Shown: positions 1 through 5,068 of the stretch, piece by piece
How the letters are laid out: every line of letters begins with the position of its first letter
Numbering within the stretch: the first letter of the stretch is position 1
Assembly (NCBI GenBank): GCA_030018895.1
Contig: JASEHM010000084.1
Span: forward strand, 1 to 5,084
DNA from: Candidatus Omnitrophota bacterium
GTDB lineage: Bacteria > Omnitrophota > Gorgyraeia > Gygaellales > Profunditerraquicolaceae
Length of the DNA stretch: 5,084 nt
Reading direction: 5' to 3'
Made by a program: the position numbers and the translations under genes
The notes under the pieces: model-generated
What the model saw: only the letters and a program-made list of their open reading frames with translations
Databases searched by the model: none
What the model was told of the DNA's origin: nothing

Positions 1-28
1 TTGGATTCCCGCTTTCGCGGGAATGACA
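1..28. repeat. ATTCCCGC-type palindromic intergenic repeat
   Basis: Bases 5-12 (attcccgc) and 17-24 (gcgggaat) form a perfect 8-bp stem around a 4-base loop, with ggatt and gaatgaca flanks. Read on the minus strand, the loop is GAAA closed by C-G, a GNRA tetraloop, so the ilvB transcript would carry a very stable RNA hairpin about 70 nt after its stop codon. No U-run follows within the window, so it is not a standard intrinsic terminator, though it could protect the mRNA 3' end. The same GCGGGAATGACA end recurs inverted at the right edge. Similar palindromes of the ATTCCC-N8-GGGAAT kind (for example Neisseria dRS3) are dispersed repeats in other bacteria; the resemblance is from general knowledge. 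Confidence 0.75.
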
Positions 29-47
29 TGTGCCCCTAATAAGTGAC

Positions 48-74
48 GCATTACACCAGCATTACACATTACAC
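48..74. repeat. Short triple repeat of cattacac
   Basis: The octamer cattacac occurs at 49-56, 60-67 and 67-74, the last two sharing one base. It lies between the ilvB stop and the palindromic repeat. Read on the minus strand the unit is GTGTAATG. It could be a slippage product, part of the dispersed repeat, or a binding site; nothing in the sequence decides between these. Confidence 0.5.
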
Positions 75-95
75 AATATAATCACTTGTTTGTAT

Positions 96-1760
96 TTATG
101 CCATCCCCCCGATCATACGGTTTATCGCCTCTCCTGCAGGAACCATAGGAAATACGTTTTCCTCCTGCTCAATATGAAAATCAAGAAATACAGTACTGTC
201 TATTGAAAGCGCCTTTTCTATTGCCGGACGCACCTCTTCTTTTTTAGTAATTTGTATGCCTGCTGCTCCGTAACTCTGGGCTAATTTCACAAAATCAGGC
301 CCGGTTATACAGGTATAAGAATAGCGCCTTTTGTAAAATAATTCCTGCCATTGTCTAACCATTCCCAGATAGCCGTTATTTAATATCGCAACTTTTACAT
401 TTATTTTATTAGCCACGCAAGTAGCTAATTCCTGAATATTCATCTGGATTGAGCCATCGCCTGCAATATCAAAAACTGTTTTTTCGGGACAGCCCATTTT
501 AGCGCCCATTGCAGCGGGAAAACCAAAACCCATAGTGCCTAACCCGCCTGAAGAAATAAATGTCCTTGGCTTAAAGCACTTATTCCATTGCGCTGCCCAC
601 ATCTGATTTTGCCCTACCTCAGTAGTAATAATAGCTTCTCCCTGGGTTACTTCATAAATCTGCTCAATTATGTACTGCGGCGCGATTTTATTTTTATCCT
701 TATAAACAAGAGGGTATTTTTTCTTTAACATCTCTGCTTCTTTTAACCACTCAAAAGTATCAGGTGCTTTTTTAATCTCTTCAATTAATTTTTTTAAGAT
801 ATTTTTGGCATCACCTACAATCGGAACATCTACTTTTACATTTTTACTGATGGATGCCGGGTCTATATCAATATGAATAATCTTTGCATGCGGAGCAAAT
901 ACATCTAATCGGCCGGTAACCCGGTCATCAAAACGCGCGCCTATGGCAATAATTAAATCTGACTCCATTATGCTGTGATTTGCGTATGCTGTGCCATGCA
1001 TGCCAAGCATACCCAAAGAAAGCTTATTGCTTGAAGAAAAACAGCCTATTCCCATAAGCGTCCAGGTAACCGGCGCTTGAATTTTCTCTGCCAATACCCC
1101 CAATTCAATGCTTGCGTCAGAGGTAATAATCCCGCCGCCTGCATAAATAACAGGCCTTTTAGATTGACTAATCAATTTAGCAGCTTTCTTAATCTGTCCT
1201 GGATGGCCAAAATAAGTAGGTTTATAACTGCGTATCTCTACTTTTTCCTGCCAGATAAATTCAGTCTCTGCCAGTTGTACATCAACCGGAAGGTCTATTA
1301 ATACCGGGCCGGGCCTGCCAGTTGAAGCAATATAAAATGCCTCAGCCAAAATGCCTGCCAAATTCTTTACATCTTTTACCAGATAATTGTGTTTAGTTAT
1401 CGGACGGCTAATACCAGTAACATCTGCTTCCTGAAAAGCGTCATTGCCAATTAATACGGTTTTTACCTGGCCTGTAATTGCCACCATAGGGATAGAATCC
1501 ATATAAGCAGTGGCAATGCCGGTAATTAAATTGGTTGCCCCTGGGCCTGAAGTGGCAAGGCATACGCCGACTTTTCCGGTTGCCCGGGCATAACCGTCAG
1601 CTGCATGCGCTGCAGCCTGCTCATGCCGAGTAAGGATAAACCTTATATCCGCATCAAAAAGTTTATCAAACAAAGGCAATACTACCCCGCCAGGATAGCC
1701 GAATATTATTTCTACGCCTTCCCGTTTTAAACACTCAATTAAAATTTGCGCGCCTGTCAT
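96..1760 (-). CDS. ilvB: Acetolactate synthase, large (catalytic) subunit
   Basis: This cytoplasmic ThDP-, FAD- and Mg-dependent enzyme condenses two pyruvates to acetolactate, or pyruvate with 2-oxobutyrate, the first common step of branched-chain amino acid synthesis. The 554 aa show all three domains: an N-terminal ThDP domain with catalytic Glu47 in RHEQ and SGPGATNL at 71-78; the acetolactate-synthase segment FQEADVTGISRPITKH at 109-124; a central FAD domain with GARFDDR at 274-280; and a C-terminal ThDP domain with GDGS at 434-437, NN at 461-462 and GMVRQWQ at 466-472. Length is normal and no lesion is seen. ATG at 1760 gives the expected family N-terminus, but no Shine-Dalgarno sequence precedes it. 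It lies 74 nt after hicA, and its first codons are duplicated upstream of hicB. No ilvN/ilvH regulatory subunit follows in the 95 nt available. IlvB is a safe call; a catabolic AlsS is less likely given ilvD nearby. Confidence 0.96.
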   Translation of the reverse strand: MTGAQILIECLKREGVEIIFGYPGGVVLPLFDKLFDADIRFILTRHEQAAAHAADGYARATGKVGVCLATSGPGATNLITGIATAYMDSIPMVAITGQVKTVLIGNDAFQEADVTGISRPITKHNYLVKDVKNLAGILAEAFYIASTGRPGPVLIDLPVDVQLAETEFIWQEKVEIRSYKPTYFGHPGQIKKAAKLISQSKRPVIYAGGGIITSDASIELGVLAEKIQAPVTWTLMGIGCFSSSNKLSLGMLGMHGTAYANHSIMESDLIIAIGARFDDRVTGRLDVFAPHAKIIHIDIDPASISKNVKVDVPIVGDAKNILKKLIEEIKKAPDTFEWLKEAEMLKKKYPLVYKDKNKIAPQYIIEQIYEVTQGEAIITTEVGQNQMWAAQWNKCFKPRTFISSGGLGTMGFGFPAAMGAKMGCPEKTVFDIAGDGSIQMNIQELATCVANKINVKVAILNNGYLGMVRQWQELFYKRRYSYTCITGPDFVKLAQSYGAAGIQITKKEEVRPAIEKALSIDSTVFLDFHIEQEENVFPMVPAGEAINRMIGGMA

Positions 1761-1767
1761 GTTAATT
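1714..1767 (-). repeat. 54-bp direct repeat, copy A (ilvB start)
   Basis: This copy covers the first 15 to 16 codons of intact ilvB plus the 7 bases before its ATG. It matches 2263-2316 at a constant offset of 549 bases with 49 of 54 identities; mismatches are at 1715, 1722, 1743, 1754 and 1756. The two copies are in the same orientation and bracket hicBA. Confidence 0.9.
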
Positions 1768-1834
1768 AATAGTTTATAGATTACAAATTAGTTTGCCGGG
1801 ATTTTTGTTTTGCGTATTGCCTGCCGAACATTCT

Positions 1835-2044
1835 TTAGATTAGTTCTTCTTCAGAAATTGAAACTAATTTTATTATATGTTTTAAAAGGCCTATTTTCAA
1901 AGGTTTATTTTTATGAACAGGTACAGAAATTCTTTCTTTTTTTCCTTCTTTAACAAAAATATGGTGGCTGCCTGTAATTCTTTTTAATAACCAGCCTTTC
2001 TTTTCTAAAATACTACAAAGCTCTTTCCCGCTTATCGTCTTCAT
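1835..2044 (-). CDS. hicA: HicA family mRNA interferase toxin
   Basis: This 69-aa protein has the size and motif order of HicA toxins, which are small double-stranded-RNA-binding-fold ribonucleases that cut mRNA and stop translation until bound by HicB. Visible landmarks are the N-terminal SGKELCSILEKKGW helix (5-18), the conserved GSHH at 25-28 containing the presumed catalytic histidine, then IF at 29-30 and the ISVPVHKNKPLKIGLLKHIIK stretch (39-59), typical of the family's P-H-x(n)-L-x-G-x-L-x-x-I-x-K pattern. The ATG overlaps the hicB stop in an ATGA. A GGAG at 2056-2053, 8 nt upstream, provides a ribosome site. Nothing is missing, so the toxin looks functional. It is the last gene before ilvB. 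Family assignment is by motif; activity is inferred. Confidence 0.92.
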   Translation of the reverse strand: MKTISGKELCSILEKKGWLLKRITGSHHIFVKEGKKERISVPVHKNKPLKIGLLKHIIKLVSISEEELI

Positions 2045-2244
2045 ACAGCAATCTCCAATATCTCATCTTGCGGTTCTAACTGTACATCTTTTAAATCTAT
2101 TGATAAACAACCTTCCACAGCATCATATAAATTCTTTAATAACTCCTCAAAATTATCTCCCTGCGTCACGCATCCGGGAATCGCCGGCACTTCTGCCCAA
2201 AAACCGCCTTCTTCTGCTTTATGAATTATAACCTTTAGTTTCAT
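2041..2244 (-). CDS. hicB: HicB family antitoxin, short form
   Basis: HicB antitoxins bind and block HicA. This 67-aa protein is essentially only the HicB core: an N-terminal strand (MKLKVIIHK), the GGFWAEVPAIPGC segment at 13-25, TQGD at 27-30, and a helix with EELLKNLYDAVEG at 33-45. The C-terminal helix-turn-helix or ribbon-helix-helix domain of longer HicB proteins is absent, so self-repression by DNA binding is doubtful. The frame stays open upstream to 2283, but I start at ATG 2244: it lies 9 nt after a perfect AGGAGGT ribosome site, and protein similarity begins there. The start overlaps the stop of the upstream ilvB fragment (ATGA), and the stop overlaps the hicA start (ATGA). The antitoxin-first order is a common HicBA layout and the reverse of E. 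coli hicAB. Confidence 0.92.
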   Translation of the reverse strand: MKLKVIIHKAEEGGFWAEVPAIPGCVTQGDNFEELLKNLYDAVEGCLSIDLKDVQLEPQDEILEIAV

Positions 2245-2309
2245 AGATTGGCCACCTCCTCCATGCCTTCTCGTTTTAAACACTCAATTAATATTTGCGC
2301 GCTTATCAT
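2243..2309 (-). pseudogene. Duplicated ilvB 5' fragment (22-codon ORF)
   Basis: Translation from ATG 2309 gives MISAQILIECLKREGMEEVANL and stop. Intact ilvB begins MTGAQILIECLKREGVEIIF, so residues 4-15 are identical and two of the five base changes are synonymous. After codon 17 the sequence leaves ilvB and runs through the hicB ribosome site, ending in TGA that overlaps the hicB ATG. The ORF starts 6 nt after the preceding gene's stop. It cannot make an enzyme. It may still be translated by ribosomes arriving from upstream and so couple hicB translation to the operon. That role is inference; descent from the ilvB start is seen directly. Confidence 0.85.
2252..2262 (-). promoter_or_regulatory. 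Strong ribosome binding site of hicB
   Basis: The minus strand reads GGAGGAGGTGG here. It contains AGGAGGT, complementary to the 16S rRNA 3' end, 9 nt before the hicB ATG. It is by far the strongest such site in the window and fixes the hicB start. It lies inside the 22-codon ilvB fragment, encoding its E-E-V residues, and starts exactly where the 54-bp repeat ends. Confidence 0.8.
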
Positions 2310-2316
2310 GTTAATT
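2263..2316 (-). repeat. 54-bp direct repeat, copy B (upstream of hicB)
   Basis: This is the second copy of the ilvB-start repeat, 49 of 54 bases identical to 1714-1767 and in the same orientation. One end abuts the hicB ribosome site; the other reaches the stop codon of the upstream gene. The copies are separated by 495 bp holding hicBA. Confidence 0.9.
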
Positions 2317-2771
2317 TAAGATGGACAATAATAAGAATATCTTACCCCTTCCCTTGTTGCTCTGCAAATTACTTTTCTTTGTTCGGCTCTATCATCTCTT
2401 TTGCCTCTGACATCTATACAACTTTTAGCTTCATTCTCTCCACAGATATATCTCTCATCTACATCTCCGTTGCATGTATCGACGGAAAACCGGTCCGATT
2501 TCTGCCATTCACCATAGAAATCGCTTGGCTCCTCTTCTGCAAACCACTTTCCATTTGCACAAGGAAGTCCTGCTCCGCCCTGCTTTATCCAATATGTGCT
2601 GTTATAAAGGTAAAGCGAGCGATCATTGCCATTATAAACTAATTCACCTTCTCTGGGATTAACAAGCGTATCCTTATTTACCGGCTTATAAGTAACGCTA
2701 CGGTAAACCTCTAGTTGATTATGCGACCCATAAGGCGAAGGATAATAGAATGTATAAATTATATTATACAC
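2316..2771 (-). CDS. Cysteine-rich surface-protein remnant lacking signal peptide
   Basis: I cannot assign a function. The 151 aa contain YYPSPYG at 9-15, followed by a GELVYNGNDRSLYLYNSTYW stretch (42-61), like the short 'value and label' motifs of secreted or fibre proteins, then a region with six cysteines (71, 100, 110, 118, 136, 149) that could form disulfides outside the cytoplasm. I recall YYPSPYG-type segments directly after signal peptides in predicted secreted Omnitrophota proteins. Here no signal peptide or membrane segment precedes it: a TGA sits immediately before the GTG start, the start overlaps the ilvD stop by 8 nt, and there is no internal Met. It is therefore probably a 5'-truncated remnant joined to the ilvD end. 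An AAGGGG about 10 nt upstream of GTG might still allow translation. Confidence 0.55.
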   Translation of the reverse strand: MYNIIYTFYYPSPYGSHNQLEVYRSVTYKPVNKDTLVNPREGELVYNGNDRSLYLYNSTYWIKQGGAGLPCANGKWFAEEEPSDFYGEWQKSDRFSVDTCNGDVDERYICGENEAKSCIDVRGKRDDRAEQRKVICRATREGVRYSYYCPS

Positions 2772-4419
2772 TCAAAATTGCCCCTTTATCCGCAGAGCTT
2801 ACTAATTTAGCGTATCTGGCTAAATAACCGGTTTTAATCTTTGGCGCAATTGCCTTCCAATTTTTAAATCTCTCTTTTATCTGACTTTCGCTTAATTCTA
2901 CTTCCAATTTACGGTTAGGTATATCAATATTTATTATATCTCCGTCTTTTAAAATCGCAATCGGGCCTGCTAAAGACGCCTCAGGAGAAATATGGCCAAT
3001 ACACGGGCCGCTGGTTCCTCCGGAAAATCTTCCGTCAGTAATAAGCGCGACAGAATCAGCTAATCCCATTCCCACAATCGCCGAAGTAGGAGCAAGCATT
3101 TCGCGCATACCCGGACCGCCGGAAGGGCCTTCATAACGGATAACAATTACTTCTTTTTTATTGATTTTTTTATCCATAATTGCCTGCATTGCCTCTTCTT
3201 CACGATTAAAAACCCGGGCAGAACCTGAAAATTTCATCATTTTTGAACTAACTGCAGCCTGTTTAACTACTGCGCCATCCGGTGCCAGGTTCCCATAAAG
3301 CACAGCTATTCCGCCTTCCTTATGATAGGCGCGCTTAAATGAGCGGATAACTTCATCATCAATGATTTGAGCGCTGTCTGCGATCTGATATATCTTTTCC
3401 CCGCTTAAAGTCTGGGTATTATTTAACTTAGTTTTCAATCTTTTGAGTATTGCGGGAATTCCTCCGGCGAATTCCAAATCTTCCATATAGTGGATTCCTG
3501 CAGGCTCTAGTAAAGTAATATGCGAAACATTTTTTGATATCTTATCAAATCTCTTAAGATCCAATTCTATGCCGGCTTCATATGCAATAGCAGTCAGATG
3601 CAGCACAGTATTACTTGAGCCGCCTAAAGCCATATCCACAGTAATAGCATTATCTAAGGATTTTTCAGTAATAATATCCTTTGGTTTAATATCTTTCTTA
3701 ACTAATTCTACAATCCGCTCGCCTGAGCTTTGAGCAATCCTGCGTTTTTTAGCGGAAACTGCCAATGCAGTAGCGCAGCCAGGCAAGGACAAACCAATAG
3801 CTTCAGTTAAACAAGCCATAGTATTTGCAGTGTATAGGCCCTGGCAGGAGCCTGCTCCGGGGCAGGCTTCTATCTCTAAACAAGTTAATTCTTCCTCATT
3901 AATCTCGCCTTTTTTTGCTTTTGCCAATGCTTCATAAGTATCATGGACAAAGGCAAGTTTCCTTTTATTGTAGCGGCCGGAAAGCATTGGGCCTGCGGTT
4001 ACAATAATCGCCGGGATATTTAAACGGGTTATTCCCATAATCATACCGGGAGTAATTTTATCGCAGTTAGTAAGGCAGACTATACCATCTAATTGATGGG
4101 CATTACAAACTGATTCAATAGAATCAGCAATCAGCTCCCTGGAAGCTAAGGGATAACACATCCCTAAATGCCCCATAGCAAGGCCGTCGCAGATGCCGGG
4201 AATACCAAAGAAAAAAGGAACACCTCCGGCATAACAAATTCCCCGTTCAATAAAACGCTCTAAATCCCGCATTCCGATATGGCCGGGGATAAGGTCAGTC
4301 CAAGAAGTAGCCACGCCAATAAAAGGCCTTTCTAAATCTTTCCTGCTTAAACCCGTAGCGTGCAAAAGCGCACGGTGCGGAGCCCTTTCTAATCCTTTTT
4401 TAATTTTATCAGAACGCAT
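2764..4419 (-). CDS. ilvD: Dihydroxy-acid dehydratase
   Basis: IlvD dehydrates 2,3-dihydroxyisovalerate and 2,3-dihydroxy-3-methylvalerate to the 2-oxo acids that precede valine, leucine and isoleucine; it is a cytoplasmic iron-sulfur enzyme. At 551 aa it is of ordinary length. Three cysteine ligands are visible: C77 in ICDG, C119 in NCDK and C192 in GAGSCQG. The SWTDLIPGH stretch at 39-47 has no TPCN cysteine, a pattern pointing to the oxygen-sensitive [4Fe-4S] class rather than the [2Fe-2S] class. GRFSGGTSG at 463-471 holds the presumed catalytic Ser470. The related phosphogluconate dehydratase (Edd) is longer, about 600 aa, and less likely beside ilvB. ATG 4419 has AGGAG 6 nt upstream and overlaps the nucleotidyltransferase stop by 11 nt, so the two are co-transcribed. 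No attenuator or T-box is visible before it. Confidence 0.96.
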   Translation of the reverse strand: MRSDKIKKGLERAPHRALLHATGLSRKDLERPFIGVATSWTDLIPGHIGMRDLERFIERGICYAGGVPFFFGIPGICDGLAMGHLGMCYPLASRELIADSIESVCNAHQLDGIVCLTNCDKITPGMIMGITRLNIPAIIVTAGPMLSGRYNKRKLAFVHDTYEALAKAKKGEINEEELTCLEIEACPGAGSCQGLYTANTMACLTEAIGLSLPGCATALAVSAKKRRIAQSSGERIVELVKKDIKPKDIITEKSLDNAITVDMALGGSSNTVLHLTAIAYEAGIELDLKRFDKISKNVSHITLLEPAGIHYMEDLEFAGGIPAILKRLKTKLNNTQTLSGEKIYQIADSAQIIDDEVIRSFKRAYHKEGGIAVLYGNLAPDGAVVKQAAVSSKMMKFSGSARVFNREEEAMQAIMDKKINKKEVIVIRYEGPSGGPGMREMLAPTSAIVGMGLADSVALITDGRFSGGTSGPCIGHISPEASLAGPIAILKDGDIINIDIPNRKLEVELSESQIKERFKNWKAIAPKIKTGYLARYAKLVSSADKGAILSV

Positions 4420-4870
4420 TATCTGCTCCTTTTTTCAACATCTTTATATCTAATAAATCGCTTGGCCGGCCTGCTTTTTCTTTAGCTTTTATCAACTGCC
4501 CTCTTCCGATAATATTAACCCTAACATCTTCAAATGATGCCTTAACCCTGTATTTCCAGACTGCGGCAAATTCCAAATCGCCAATACCCATAATAATATC
4601 TACCCTTACTGGCGCAACACCCATTTGATAAACCATACCCTTCTTAGTAAAATCTTCTTCGCCAATTCCCTTTAAAGGCGCGCCGAATTCCTTTAATGCA
4701 GCGCAAACTTTCCGAGCATTCTCAATAACAGGTTCAATCCAAATATCTATATCTTTGCTGTAACGCGGCTCAGTATAGTACATAACTGCGTAAGCGCCTA
4801 CAATAAGATACCTAACCTTATGCCTGTTTAAACTTTTCAACAGTTCTTTGTAATCTAAAGGTATCCGCAT
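4409..4870 (-). CDS. MNT-type nucleotidyltransferase domain protein
   Basis: This 153-aa protein has the minimal nucleotidyltransferase fold: LIVGAYAV at 22-29, the metal-binding DxD pair Asp40 and Asp42 in KDIDIW, and a third acidic residue, Asp91, in RVDII. GMVYQMG at 78-84 and the C-terminal KAGRPSDLLDI (132-142) match the single-domain family often annotated DUF6036 or AbiEii-like. All three carboxylates are present, so catalysis is plausible, but the substrate is unknown; relatives include MNT antitoxins that AMPylate HEPN toxins and other toxin-antitoxin or resistance enzymes. ATG 4870 has AAGGA 10 nt upstream. It overlaps the preceding small gene by 53 nt and ilvD by 11 nt, so it is likely transcribed with both. 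No HEPN-type RX4-6H motif is seen in the neighbour, so a classic MNT-HEPN pair is not supported. Confidence 0.8.
   Translation of the reverse strand: MRIPLDYKELLKSLNRHKVRYLIVGAYAVMYYTEPRYSKDIDIWIEPVIENARKVCAALKEFGAPLKGIGEEDFTKKGMVYQMGVAPVRVDIIMGIGDLEFAAVWKYRVKASFEDVRVNIIGRGQLIKAKEKAGRPSDLLDIKMLKKGADNAF
4426..4430 (-). promoter_or_regulatory. Ribosome binding site of ilvD
   Basis: AGGAG on the minus strand lies 6 nt before ATG 4419, inside the last codons of the nucleotidyltransferase gene. It supports this ilvD start and independent initiation despite the 11-nt overlap. Confidence 0.7.
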
Positions 4871-5024
4871 TTATCTTTTTTCCTTTTAAGCGATAAACCT
4901 CTTTAAGCATATCAAAAGCTGCCCTAAAACGGATTTTAGCTGTCTGCGCCTGCCAGAATTCTATATCAAAACTACGGCCTGCTTTAGCAGTCAACGTCAT
5001 CCTTTCCCAAATTTTTTTCTTCAT
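4818..5024 (-). CDS. Small conserved partner of nucleotidyltransferase
   Basis: From ATG 5024 this encodes 68 aa: a basic N-terminus, SFDIEFWQAQT (18-28), a helix-rich middle, and RLQRTVEKF (57-65). Small proteins with an FW/YW-Q-S/A-x-T segment and a closing RLQR lie directly upstream of this nucleotidyltransferase family in many genomes, as I recall; their function is unknown to me. No signal peptide, membrane segment or catalytic motif is visible. The 53-nt overlap with the next gene implies coupled expression. The frame is open to a TTG at 5054 (78 aa), and ATG 5000 has a close GGGAAAGG; I chose 5024 as the first ATG, but the true start is uncertain. Confidence 0.6.
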   Translation of the reverse strand: MKKKIWERMTLTAKAGRSFDIEFWQAQTAKIRFRAAFDMLKEVYRLKGKKINADTFRLQRTVEKFKQA

Positions 5025-5068
5025 CAGTAATCTAAAAAAATCATTGCTGTCCAAATTAGCTGGTAGAG

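Noticed and set aside
1..28. Intrinsic terminator for the ilv operon
   Set aside because: The hairpin is strong but is followed by CCAA rather than a U-run up to the window edge.
1077..1301. Plus-strand open frame of 74 codons
   Set aside because: It lies antisense inside ilvB, whose coding is unambiguous, and its translation resembles no known family.
1781..1831. 16-aa ORF between hicA and ilvB starting at ATG 1831
   Set aside because: Too short, with no convincing ribosome site and no similarity I can recognise.
2245..2283. Longer hicB start at 2283
   Set aside because: The extra 13 residues (Gly-rich) translate the ribosome site itself and the ilvB-derived repeat; HicB similarity begins at 2244.
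2243..2309. A classical ilv attenuator leader peptide (many Ile/Leu/Val codons)
   Set aside because: The branched-chain residues are fully explained by identity with the ilvB N-terminus, there is no run of such codons, and no terminator/antiterminator hairpins with a U-run follow before hicB.
2295..2662. Two plus-strand open frames opposite the cysteine-rich gene
   Set aside because: They overlap each other and the minus-strand genes, have no recognisable motif or ribosome site, and the apparent hydrophobicity is a by-product of the opposite strand.
4409..5024. MNT-HEPN toxin-antitoxin pair
   Set aside because: The small partner has no RX4-6H motif and is far shorter than HEPN proteins.
5025..5068. 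A promoter before the small partner gene
   Set aside because: TTGGAC is present on the minus strand, but no TATAAT-like hexamer lies at 16 to 18 bp; the nearest (TAGATT) is at 14 bp. Not enough to support a call.
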